Assembly (NCBI GenBank): GCA_964507035.1
Contig: CAZDOQ010000010.1
Span: 1 to 32,411 of the forward strand
Direction of reading: 5' to 3'
DNA length: 32,411 nucleotides
Source: Pseudolachnospira sp964507035
GTDB taxonomy: Bacteria > Bacillota > Clostridia > Lachnospirales > Lachnospiraceae
Below are positions 23,581 through 31,007 of the stretch, piece by piece (positions within the stretch are counted from its first letter, which is position 1; every line of letters starts with the position of its first letter). A model generated the notes under the pieces. It had not been told where the DNA came from, did not search any database, and was given only the letters and a program-made list of their open reading frames with translations. The position numbers and the translations under genes were made by a program.

Positions 23581-24732
23581 TTACTGGGTGATGCCAGCAG
23601 CCTCCAGGTAAGCATCAGGCAGCTCGTCGCCGATGTCTTCTCTCACAGAATCCCAAACCGGCTCGGCAGCGGTGCGGAATGCCTGGAAGATCTCGTCGGT
23701 ACACTCCAGAATGGTGATCTCATCGCCCATGGCCTCAAGCGCATTGGCATCAATCTGCTCAGCCTGGAGGTAGGACTGCTCCATAAAGGCCTCAGCCCAC
23801 TGGGTCAAAGCGGTCTGATACTCAGCCGGCAGAGCGTCATAGGTATCTTTGTTGATAGCCAGAACGTTGACCATGGGGAAGATCGGAACGTTCATGTAGT
23901 AATCCTGCACCTCATAGAACTTGCTGGCATACACGGCGGTGAGGGGGTTGTCCTGTGCCTCCACCATGCCCTGCTGCAGGGCCAGATACAGCTCGCTGAA
24001 GGCCATCGGTGTCGGGGAAGCGCCCATGTTGGTCCAGAACTCGGTGTGGTACGTGTTCTCCATCACGCGGATGGACATGCCCTGGAAGTCCTCCGGGCTG
24101 GTGATCTCCCGATTGGTGCTCAGACCACGGAAAGTGGAGAAGCCCAGAGCCAGCAGCTGCATACCGCGTTCATTGAAAACGGACTGGAAGGTGTCGGCAA
24201 ACTGGTTGATGCCCTCGTAAGCGGAATCGGCATCCTCAAACACAGCGGGCATATCAAACACGGCAACCTCCGGCATGTAGGACAGCAGCGGAGAAGTAGC
24301 CATGGAGATGATGTCGATGTTGCCGCCCATGCAGCTCTCAGCCAACTCGGCATCGCTACCCAGCACACCGTCCCAAGACAGGGTAATGCTGAATTTGCCG
24401 TCGGTCTTCTCGTTCAACTCGTTGGTCAGATCCTCCATGATGCCATACTGCTCATTGGTGGAAGAAGCGGAAGAACCCAGCACCAGGGTCACTTCCTCCA
24501 GATCGGAGGCGTCCACCTCGTCGATGGTCACAGTGCCTTCGCCAGCGGCGGTCTCGCCCTCAGCAGCCTCGGTGGTGTCATCCGCAGCTTCGGTGGTGTC
24601 ATCCGCAGCCTCGGTGGCAGCAGCCGTGGTGTCGGCAGCAGCCGTGGTCTCCGTATCACTGGAGCCGCAAGCAGCCAGAGACAGGATCATGGTCAGGGAG
24701 AGAACTCCAGCCAAAACCTTTTTTGCTTTCAT
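23581..24732 (-). CDS. dctP: TRAP transporter substrate-binding lipoprotein (DctP family)
   Basis: This 383-residue protein has a lipoprotein signal with lipobox LAAC (Cys22), then a 45-residue Ala/Thr/Glu/Asp linker (about 24-68) built of short repeats, then the DctP fold. Arg222 in MSIRVMEN is in the position that binds the substrate carboxylate in the family, and QDNP (260-263) follows. It captures the ligand outside the membrane for the DctQ-DctM permease encoded just upstream. The ATG at 24732 follows AAGGAGG. It is bracketed by a strong hairpin upstream and a terminator downstream. Codons look richer in AGA, TCT and GCA than in the surrounding CGG-rich genes, which may reflect high expression. 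The substrate is unknown. Confidence 0.95.
   Translation of the reverse strand: MKAKKVLAGVLSLTMILSLAACGSSDTETTAAADTTAAATEAADDTTEAADDTTEAAEGETAAGEGTVTIDEVDASDLEEVTLVLGSSASSTNEQYGIMEDLTNELNEKTDGKFSITLSWDGVLGSDAELAESCMGGNIDIISMATSPLLSYMPEVAVFDMPAVFEDADSAYEGINQFADTFQSVFNERGMQLLALGFSTFRGLSTNREITSPEDFQGMSIRVMENTYHTEFWTNMGASPTPMAFSELYLALQQGMVEAQDNPLTAVYASKFYEVQDYYMNVPIFPMVNVLAINKDTYDALPAEYQTALTQWAEAFMEQSYLQAEQIDANALEAMGDEITILECTDEIFQAFRTAAEPVWDSVREDIGDELPDAYLEAAGITQ
24564..24626 (-). repeat. 21-bp tandem repeat encoding the dctP linker
   Basis: Two near-identical 21-bp units (24564-24584 and 24585-24605, differing at one base) are followed by a partial third. Each encodes seven residues of the DDTTEAA pattern in the lipoprotein linker. 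Being in-frame, copy-number change would only alter linker length. Confidence 0.75.
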
Positions 24733-24757
24733 TTTTTTTCCTCCTTTTCTATAAACA

Positions 24758-24791
24758 GTTCCTTGGGGCGGCCGCTACCGGCCGCCGGAAC
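24758..24791 (-). other. Strong hairpin between dctM and dctP
   Basis: A two-part stem is visible. The outer pair is GTTCC (24758-24762) with GGAAC (24787-24791). The inner 7-bp stem is GGCGGCC (24767-24773) with GGCCGCC (24780-24786) and a 6-nt loop. A 4-nt bulge lies on one side. No U-run follows, so it is not a standard terminator. It sits just upstream of the dctP ribosome binding site and is the kind of element that protects a binding-protein message. Confidence 0.7.
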
Positions 24792-24825
24792 CGGTTATCT
24801 AAATGGACTTGCCGTTACAGATTGG

Positions 24826-26112
24826 TTACAGCAGGCACAGGCTCACCGCCGGAATATAGGTGATGATCAGCAGTGCGATGCAGTAGAAGCCAATCATAGG
24901 GATTGCTGTCTTTCCTATTACCATGGCGTTACTGTTCACCATTGGCGCCGACACAAATAGGTTCATGCCAAACGGCGGAGTCACGAAACCGCAGGCCAGG
25001 TTGACGGTCATAATGATGCCCAGATGCACAGAGTCGATTCCCATCTCCGTAGCAAAAGGCAGCAGCATGGGCGCCAGGATCATGATGGCGGGACCAACGT
25101 CCAGCACCATGCCCATGAGGAACAGCACAATGTTTAACACCAGCAGGAAGACAATCTTGCTGTCGATGGCGGAAGCCAAAAAATCTGCCAGGGACTGGGG
25201 CGCGTTCAGCAGCACCAGCACCTTCATGAAGGCCTGAGCCAGAGCCAGCATCATACCCAGGGGAGCGTAGCTGCGCACGCCTTCCCGGAAGAAGCCCAGC
25301 AGTTCTTTGAACTTCACGGACTTATAGATGAACAGGCAAACGATGATGGCGTAGAACACGGAGATACAAGCCGCCTCGGTGGGGGTGGTCAGGCCGGAGT
25401 AGATGCCGCCCAGGATGATCACCGGGGTCAGCAGCGCCCAGAAGCCCTCCTTAATCACGCCCAAGATACCTTTTTCTCTCAGTTCGTAGTAATGCTCCTC
25501 AATGCGCTGGCGGTCCTCGCCTTTGGTCCGGCAGTGGAACTGCACGTACACCATCAGAGTCACAGCGATCAGGCAGCCGGGGATGATACCGGCGGTGAAC
25601 AGGTCGCCTACGGAAACGTTGGTCACCAGGCCATAGGAGATGAACGGGATGCTGGGCGGGATGATAACGCCCAGGCCGCCGGCGGTAGCCACCAGAGCGG
25701 CGGACCAGATCTTGTCATATCCCAGGCTCACCAGGAACGGGATGCACATGGCTCCTACTGCGGCGCAGGTAGCCGGGCCGGAACCGGAGATCGCGCCGTA
25801 GAACAGGCAGGTGATAACCACTGCACAGGGCATACCGCCTTTGATCTTACCAATGAATACGGCGAACACGTCAAACAGTTTCTTGGACAGACCGCCGGTG
25901 GCCATAATAGCACCGGACAGCATGAACAGCGGGATAGCCAGAATGGATATGGTATCCACGCCGCGGAGCATACTCCGGACCACGAACTGCAAATCGCCGG
26001 AGAAGCTGGAGTCTACCAGAGCCGGCAGGATCGTGCCAAAGCCGATGGCCATGGCGATGGGCACGCCCAGCACCAGCATAACAAAAAATACGGCAAAAAT
26101 CATTCCAATCAT
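24826..26112 (-). CDS. dctM: TRAP transporter large permease subunit (DctM)
   Basis: This 428-residue very hydrophobic protein is the ion-coupled transport subunit of the TRAP family, with about 12 membrane segments. Recognisable stretches are LGVPIAMAIGFG near the N-terminus, IPLFMLSGAIMATGGLSKKLFD, CLFYGAISGSGPATCAAVG and GLGVIIPPSIPFISYG. The ATG at 26112 overlaps the dctQ stop as ATGA and follows GGAGGTGAG; an in-frame GTG at 26118 is too close to that site. It is co-transcribed with dctQ and dctP. Confidence 0.95.
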   Translation of the reverse strand: MIGMIFAVFFVMLVLGVPIAMAIGFGTILPALVDSSFSGDLQFVVRSMLRGVDTISILAIPLFMLSGAIMATGGLSKKLFDVFAVFIGKIKGGMPCAVVITCLFYGAISGSGPATCAAVGAMCIPFLVSLGYDKIWSAALVATAGGLGVIIPPSIPFISYGLVTNVSVGDLFTAGIIPGCLIAVTLMVYVQFHCRTKGEDRQRIEEHYYELREKGILGVIKEGFWALLTPVIILGGIYSGLTTPTEAACISVFYAIIVCLFIYKSVKFKELLGFFREGVRSYAPLGMMLALAQAFMKVLVLLNAPQSLADFLASAIDSKIVFLLVLNIVLFLMGMVLDVGPAIMILAPMLLPFATEMGIDSVHLGIIMTVNLACGFVTPPFGMNLFVSAPMVNSNAMVIGKTAIPMIGFYCIALLIITYIPAVSLCLL

Positions 26113-26624
26113 GCGCACTCACCTCCCTCAACACTTTCGCCTTTCTTGACTTCCATGATCGTGATGATCACACTCTGGACGCCCCGGATGATGCCGGACA
26201 GGAATCCCAGCGGAGCAGAGATGTAAATCCACCACATAGGAATCCGCATGGCCGAACTGGTCTGGGCGATGTCGTAGGAACTCATCATAACCTTCCAGGC
26301 GGGCGCCAGCAGGATAATACAGAAGATCACTGCCAGGATCTTGCTGAAGATATCCAGCACAGCGGCAATCTTCTTGGGGAACAGGTTGATCACCACGTCC
26401 ACCCGGAGCATGCTTCCTTTCCGGATACAATAACCAGTGGCAATCATGCAGGACCAGATAAAGCAGTAACGGCAGAATTCCTCCGGCCACGGCATGGCGT
26501 TGCCCGTGATGGTCCGGTAAGCGATCTGAAGCATCATGATCACAGAAATCAAAATCAGGAAAATGACCATGATCGCTTCTTCCAGATACTGATCGATCCA
26601 GCTGAGAAACTTAGGTACTTTCAC
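26109..26624 (-). CDS. dctQ: TRAP transporter small permease subunit (DctQ)
   Basis: This 171-residue protein has four predicted membrane helices and the motif NAMPWPEEFCRYCFIW (about 43-58), typical of DctQ, the scaffold of the large permease subunit. The start was set at GTG 26624 (VKVPKFLSW), because the in-frame ATG at 26642 forms part of the GAGGAGGAG ribosome binding site. It is the first gene of dctQ-dctM-dctP. Confidence 0.93.
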   Translation of the reverse strand: MKVPKFLSWIDQYLEEAIMVIFLILISVIMMLQIAYRTITGNAMPWPEEFCRYCFIWSCMIATGYCIRKGSMLRVDVVINLFPKKIAAVLDIFSKILAVIFCIILLAPAWKVMMSSYDIAQTSSAMRIPMWWIYISAPLGFLSGIIRGVQSVIITIMEVKKGESVEGGECA

Positions 26625-26696
26625 GTTCTCTCTCCTCCTCATTCTATTTTCTCATATTTTTGCGGTTATAGCATTCCCCTATGAGATGATAGTCGT

Positions 26697-26725
26697 AGCA
26701 TAGCACGAAGGAGAAAAATTGTACA
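26697..26725 (-). promoter_or_regulatory. Candidate promoter of the TRAP operon
   Basis: The minus strand has TGTACA (26720-26725), 17 bp and TATGCT (26697-26702), a modest match to sigma-A boxes. The rest of the 240-bp gap upstream of dctQ is AT-rich. It contains the dyad AAACC-CC-GGTTT around 26745-26756 within longer ACAAA/TTTGT arms, a possible regulator site. The leader is about 65-70 nt. Confidence 0.35.
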
Positions 26726-26795
26726 TACGGCAAAATTCCCACAGACAAACCGGGGTTTCACATTTGTAAAAATCCTGTTAATAATTAAAAATTTT

Positions 26796-26834
26796 GTTAA
26801 AAAAGTATAAGAGCCCGGCACTGGCCAGGCTCTT
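26796..26834 (-). terminator. Rho-independent terminator of the S1-domain gene
   Basis: A 7-bp perfect stem AAGAGCC/GGCTCTT (26828-26834 with 26809-26815), extended inward by a wobble and two GC pairs, is followed on the minus strand by ATAC and a run of six T. It lies about 30 bp after the stop of the S1 gene and insulates the TRAP operon from it. Confidence 0.88.
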
Positions 26835-26864
26835 CCTTGTACTGCTCTTATTTTGCTCTGCCGC

Positions 26865-27611
26865 TTACCGCAGCCTGATTCCCTCCAGCAGGTCTTTCAG
26901 GCTGGTGGACGCTTTACCGGTCTCCTTGTAGTTGAAGTTCTCCTCCCGGTTGTAGTCTCTGTCCCGGGAGCGCTCTTTCCGCTCATGGGCCGGAGCATCC
27001 TGCAGAACCTTCATGCTCAGACTCAGCTTGCCGTCCTTGATGGCAATGATCTTCACCTGAACCTTGTCGCCCTTCTTCAGCACATCCGAGGGTTTCTCCA
27101 CTCTCTTGTGGCTGATCTGGGACACATGCACCAGGCCGGACAGGCCGTTCTCCAGATCCACAAAAGCGCCGTAATCCATCAGAGAATCCACGGTGCCTTC
27201 CATCACCTGCCCCACCTCGCAGGCGGCCAGCCTGGCGGCTTTCTCCTCCTTGGCTCTCTGACGGGCCGCTTCCTTGCCGGAGAGCACCAGCTTCTTGCCC
27301 GCCTTATCCGCCGTAATCACCATGACCTCAATGGTCTTTCCCTTGTAATCCTCCAGGTTCTCCACATAGCCGACAGCCAGCTTGGAGGCGGGGATAAAGG
27401 CGCGCACATCGTCCACATAGGCTACCACGCCGCCTTTCACCACACTGTCCACCTTCACCTCGAAGATGGTCTTGTCGTTCATCATCTGCTCAAATTTATC
27501 CCATACCGGATCGTCGTTGGGCGGCCCCTGCTCCAGAGATGCTTCCAGCTCCGCAGCATAATCTGCCATTGTCTCCACCGACGCTTCTTGGCTCTTCATT
27601 TCTTCGCTCAT
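26865..27611 (-). CDS. S1 RNA-binding domain protein (short ribosomal protein S1-like)
   Basis: This 248-residue protein has an acidic N-terminal region and two S1 (OB-fold) domains: about 48-122 (VDSVVKGGVVAYVDDVRAFIPAS) and about 130-205 (GTVDSLMDYGAFVDLENGLSGLVHVSQIS). A basic, Arg/Asp/Asn-rich tail follows. The first domain resembles ribosomal S1 repeats and the second the classic S1/PNPase type. Proteins of this size in Clostridia are usually annotated as S1-like and are thought to help translation or bind RNA. The ATG at 27611 follows GGGAGG; an upstream frame to 27626 includes that site. It has a strong promoter and its own terminator, so it is probably monocistronic. Confidence 0.9.
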   Translation of the reverse strand: MSEEMKSQEASVETMADYAAELEASLEQGPPNDDPVWDKFEQMMNDKTIFEVKVDSVVKGGVVAYVDDVRAFIPASKLAVGYVENLEDYKGKTIEVMVITADKAGKKLVLSGKEAARQRAKEEKAARLAACEVGQVMEGTVDSLMDYGAFVDLENGLSGLVHVSQISHKRVEKPSDVLKKGDKVQVKIIAIKDGKLSLSMKVLQDAPAHERKERSRDRDYNREENFNYKETGKASTSLKDLLEGIRLR

Positions 27612-27679
27612 AACAACCTCCCGCAATCCTTCTGTTTCCCTAACGGCGTTCCAGCCCGGAAATCACCGCTATCGGTACG

Positions 27680-27708
27680 ATTATAGCATCTTCAGTGCCG
27701 TTATGCAA
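27680..27708 (-). promoter_or_regulatory. Strong promoter of the S1-domain gene
   Basis: The minus strand has TTGCAT (27703-27708), a 17-bp spacer and consensus TATAAT (27680-27685). It is back to back with the plus-strand promoter starting at 27726, the two -35 boxes being 17 bp apart. Confidence 0.75.
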
Positions 27709-27725
27709 ATGCTTTTTCAAATTAT

Positions 27726-27755
27726 TTGACAGCCCAGCCTCTTTTCTGTTATACT
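27726..27755 (+). promoter_or_regulatory. Promoter of the PsiE-like membrane protein gene
   Basis: The plus strand has consensus TTGACA (27726-27731), an 18-bp spacer and TATACT (27750-27755). The transcript should start near 27762, which excludes any translation start upstream of that point and leaves a leader of about 93 nt before the TTG at 27855. Confidence 0.7.
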
Positions 27756-27854
27756 TGCCTCAACTACTATTCTTGGATGGCTCCGTCTTTCCATCCAGCC
27801 AACAATCACCTGCGGACGTTACAAAGCATGTATAAAACTGGGAGGGATACATCT

Positions 27855-28349
27855 TTGGAAGGACATGAGAAAAATCGTGCGCGCCGGCAGAAAGTCCAAA
27901 AATCACTTTATGAGGTCACGTTCTTTCTGGAACTGTTGGTGGCCGTTTTTGTGGTTTGCCTAATCCTCTATTTTCTGGGCCGGCTTTTCCTGAGTTTTGT
28001 GCAGACTCCGGACAAATTCAGCTTCATGCACTTTCTGGAACTGACTTTGGACATTGTCATTGGCATTGAGTTTTTGAAGATGCTCTGCCGCCACAACATC
28101 AACTCCGTGGTGGAGGTGCTGCTCTTTGCCCTGGCCCGCCATATGATTGTGGAAGATACCAGCATGATGGAGAACCTGCTCTGCGCTACGGGCGCCGCCC
28201 TGCTGTTTGTGGTGCGCAAATACCTGTATGTGCCGGAGATTGACCGGGACCGATTCAAGATCCGGAGAGCCACACCCCAGAACGCCGCTTCGGAACCGGC
28301 AGCGCCTCCCGTCCAGGAGGCCGCTGATCCTGACGCCGGGACAAGCTGA
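27855..28349 (+). CDS. PsiE-like small integral membrane protein, function unknown
   Basis: This 164-residue protein starts at TTG 27855, seven bases after GGGAGGG; upstream in-frame ATGs precede the transcript start or lack a ribosome binding site. After a basic N-terminus there are four hydrophobic segments (about 22-48, 60-80, 85-101 and 108-128), then a polar Pro/Ala tail. The pattern LTLDIVIGIEFLKMLCRHN and ARHMIVED resembles the PsiE (phosphate-starvation-inducible) family, whose biochemical role is unknown. It is divergent from the S1 gene and ends 8 bp from the convergent rpoN end. The family assignment is moderate and no function is proposed. Confidence 0.72.
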   Translation: MEGHEKNRARRQKVQKSLYEVTFFLELLVAVFVVCLILYFLGRLFLSFVQTPDKFSFMHFLELTLDIVIGIEFLKMLCRHNINSVVEVLLFALARHMIVEDTSMMENLLCATGAALLFVVRKYLYVPEIDRDRFKIRRATPQNAASEPAAPPVQEAADPDAGTS

Positions 28350-28357
28350 GTGATATA

Positions 28358-29719
28358 CTAACGGTACTGCTTCCGACCGCTGGCATCCGCGATTCCCATC
28401 TCCATCCGGTATTTGGCCACGGTGCGCCGGGAAATCCCCGCGCCCGCCTCCTTCAGCAGATCCGCAATCTTCTGGTCGCTGAGGGGCTTCTTTTTATCCT
28501 CCGCATCCATCAACTCCCGCATCTTATCCCGAATCTTCTCCGGCGTCCACACCTGGCTTCCCTGGGAAGTCACATTCCGGGTGAAAAAGTAATTCATGGG
28601 ATAAATGCCCCAGGTACACTGGAGGTATTTGTCCCGGACAGCCCGGCTGACCGTGGATTCATGGACGCCGATTTGCTCCGCCACATCCAGCAGCCGCAGC
28701 GGCTGCAGATGGCCGGGCCCCTGTTCAAAGAATTCCTTCTGACACTCCACCAGCGTCCGGGCCACCGACAGAAGGGTGTTGCCCCGCTGCCGGATACAGG
28801 AGAGGACCCACTCCGCCTGCCGCAGCTTCTCCCCTATGTAGTTCTGGGTCTCCGGACTGGGGTCCTCCTTCAGCATCCGCACATAGTAGTGGCTGAGCAC
28901 CGCCTTGGAGTAGGAATTGTCGTTGAGCAGCACCTCAAAATAGCCCTGAAATTTGACCACCGTCACGTCCGGCAGGATATACCGCAGATGTTCCCGGGAT
29001 GAAAAACCGCTGCCGGGAAAGGGATGTAAAGAGCGGATCAGCTGGGAGGCGTCTTCCACCTGATCCAGAGACGCCCCGGTGAGACTGGCAATCCGGGGCA
29101 GATGATTCTTTCCCAAAAGTTCCAAATGCCGGGAGACAATGATCTCGGCCAGCCCATGGTCCTGATTCTGACGCCGAAGCTGCAGCAACAGGCATTCCGT
29201 CAGATCCGCCGCCCCCACGCCGGCCGGTTCCACGCTCTGAAACAGGGTCAGATACGCCTCGGCCTGATCCTGGGTCAGGCCGAATTCCCGACATAGCCCC
29301 TGGGGCATATCCTCCAGATAGCCCCGGGAATCCAGGGAGTAGGCCAGATAGTGGTAGATCCGCTCTTCCTGCCTGCTCTGGGCCAGAGGGATCAGCTGGG
29401 ACAGCACGTACTGGGGCAGATCTTCCTCCTCTTCCGCCGGCAGGTTCCAGGCGTCCCGCTCCTGCTCCTCTTCACACTCCTGTCCATAATAGACACGGTT
29501 TTGTTCATCCGCCGCCTCCAGCCACTCCAGCTTCCGCTGCATATCGCTTTTCCGGGGCGGTGTGTCCCGGTTATCCTCCAGTTCCACCAGCGGATTCTCC
29601 AGAGTCAGTTCTTTTAAAAACTGGTCCAGTTCCTGGACGTTCATCTGCAGGATCTCCACGGATTGAATCATCCGCTGGGACAGCACCTGCTTCTGTTCCA
29701 GTGAAATCTTCAAGTCCAA
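28358..29719 (-). CDS. rpoN: RNA polymerase sigma-54 factor
   Basis: This 453-residue protein directs RNA polymerase to -24/-12 promoters that require AAA+ activators. Region I is Gln/Leu-rich (LEQKQVLSQRMIQSVEILQMN, cited here only by its core QKQVLSQRMIQ, about residues 9-19). An acidic region II follows, then the core-binding domain, the helix-turn-helix (VAEQIGVHESTVSRAV) and the C-terminal RpoN box SRRTVAKYR. The start was set at TTG 29719 because GGAGAGGAGG lies eight bases before it; an upstream ATG at 29788 has no ribosome binding site and adds a non-homologous extension. No sigma-54 activator or obvious -24/-12 promoter was found in the window. It is convergent with the PsiE-like gene. 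Confidence 0.94.
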   Translation of the reverse strand: MDLKISLEQKQVLSQRMIQSVEILQMNVQELDQFLKELTLENPLVELEDNRDTPPRKSDMQRKLEWLEAADEQNRVYYGQECEEEQERDAWNLPAEEEEDLPQYVLSQLIPLAQSRQEERIYHYLAYSLDSRGYLEDMPQGLCREFGLTQDQAEAYLTLFQSVEPAGVGAADLTECLLLQLRRQNQDHGLAEIIVSRHLELLGKNHLPRIASLTGASLDQVEDASQLIRSLHPFPGSGFSSREHLRYILPDVTVVKFQGYFEVLLNDNSYSKAVLSHYYVRMLKEDPSPETQNYIGEKLRQAEWVLSCIRQRGNTLLSVARTLVECQKEFFEQGPGHLQPLRLLDVAEQIGVHESTVSRAVRDKYLQCTWGIYPMNYFFTRNVTSQGSQVWTPEKIRDKMRELMDAEDKKKPLSDQKIADLLKEAGAGISRRTVAKYRMEMGIADASGRKQYR

Positions 29720-29840
29720 TCGGAACGCCTCCTCTCCTGTATCCTCAACCTCTCCGCTTCCGTATCCTCTGCAAAAACAGTCCCCCATGGGCTTTTACGG
29801 ATGCCGGCAGGCCCTTTTCTTCACACAGCGGTTATGTTCT

Positions 29841-31007
29841 TTACACGATCTCCGGAAAGAAACCACCCGCCAGCGTCTGGATTGCTTCATGGCCTGGCCG
29901 TGCGGCGCCGCCCAACAGCCACTCCGTAAGTTCCTCCACCCCCAGCGTAAGTTCCGGCGCTTCCCCGGGCGCCTGCATGAGCCGGGAGCCCTCCGGGCCC
30001 AGCTGCCATCGGAAGATTCCCTGGTTTTCCGGCAGAAGCGGGTCCAAAACCTGCAACCGGATGACCCGGGGTTCCCTGCTGCAGATGGCGCGCAGGAACC
30101 GCTCCAGGTGGACCAGCCGGGCCATAATGGCCGGCCTGGATTCCCCCAGCCAGCCGGTATTGACCAGTTTCACCGGAAGCGCCCCGCCCGGCAGGGAATC
30201 CGGCTGCGCCTGCCGGTTGGGATACCGCTGCGCCAAATACTGCCGGAGAGCAGACAACAGCGCCTGCTTCCTGCAGCAAAACTCCGGGGATTCCTCCCGG
30301 CCCAGCCGCAGGGTATCCGGCAGCACCGCCTCCGCCAAGACCATCTCCCGGATCTCCACGGCCTCCGCCGGCCAGAAGGCCAAAAAACCGGCCAGCTGTC
30401 CGTTCCACTCTGCCACGGCCACGCCGCCGTCCTCCGAGGCCACCTCCCGGCGGAGGCGGGCCAGGTAAGGGGCGGTCCGCTCCGGAAATACCCGGTAGCG
30501 GCGGGATAGTTCCTCCATGAGAAAGGCCGCCGCCCGGCCGTCTTCCGCTGGCTTCAGGGGCCGAAGGGTCCACTCCGGCTCCGCCGGGACGATCTCTTCC
30601 GGTTCCGGCAGCATCCCCTCCCACTGGCGGTACACATACCGGAATCCAAAGGGCCGGTAGATGGCCGGATCGGCCGGCATCAGCCACACAAAAGGCATCC
30701 CCTGCCTTCTCCAGTGTTCCAGTCCGCCCCGGATCTGGTTTGCCATCAGTCCCTGATGGCGGCAGGAAGGGCGGGTGGCCACCCCCACCAGATACCGGCT
30801 GTCCCAGCGTCTTCCCCGGACCCACAGCGGGTAGGGGTTCCACTGGATCATGGAAACCGGCTCCCCCGCCGCCTCCTCCGCCGAGATATCACTGCCCGGG
30901 ACTTTTTCCCGGTAATAGTAATCCAAAAAAGCCGCCGAATCCTCCGGGAACATCTCCTGCCATAAGGCCCGGGTGGCAGGCTTTTCCTTCTCCGTCAGCC
31001 AGCGCAT
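29841..31007 (-). CDS. Eis-like GNAT N-acetyltransferase with C-terminal SCP2-like domain
   Basis: This 388-residue protein has an N-terminal GNAT domain with the acetyl-CoA loop VGVATRPSCRHQGLM (about 74-88), a second GNAT-like middle domain and a C-terminal region resembling the sterol-carrier-like domain of Eis proteins. The last residues (PEIV) end in a free carboxylate, as in Eis enzymes, where it acts in catalysis. Eis relatives acetylate amines, including aminoglycosides and polyamines; the substrate here is unknown and no resistance claim is made. The ATG at 31007 follows AGGAGGAG and overlaps the upstream DUF2156 gene by 13 bp, so the two are coupled. A 121-bp gap with no clear terminator leads to rpoN. 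Confidence 0.85.
   Translation of the reverse strand: MRWLTEKEKPATRALWQEMFPEDSAAFLDYYYREKVPGSDISAEEAAGEPVSMIQWNPYPLWVRGRRWDSRYLVGVATRPSCRHQGLMANQIRGGLEHWRRQGMPFVWLMPADPAIYRPFGFRYVYRQWEGMLPEPEEIVPAEPEWTLRPLKPAEDGRAAAFLMEELSRRYRVFPERTAPYLARLRREVASEDGGVAVAEWNGQLAGFLAFWPAEAVEIREMVLAEAVLPDTLRLGREESPEFCCRKQALLSALRQYLAQRYPNRQAQPDSLPGGALPVKLVNTGWLGESRPAIMARLVHLERFLRAICSREPRVIRLQVLDPLLPENQGIFRWQLGPEGSRLMQAPGEAPELTLGVEELTEWLLGGAARPGHEAIQTLAGGFFPEIV

Noticed and set aside
26624..26642. ATG at 26642 as the dctQ start
   Set aside because: The codons ATG-AGG-AGG-AGA form the Shine-Dalgarno sequence of the GTG at 26624.
27726..27854. Longer N-terminus of the PsiE-like protein from ATG 27726
   Set aside because: Its start codon lies in the -35 box of a strong promoter, so the transcript begins after it.
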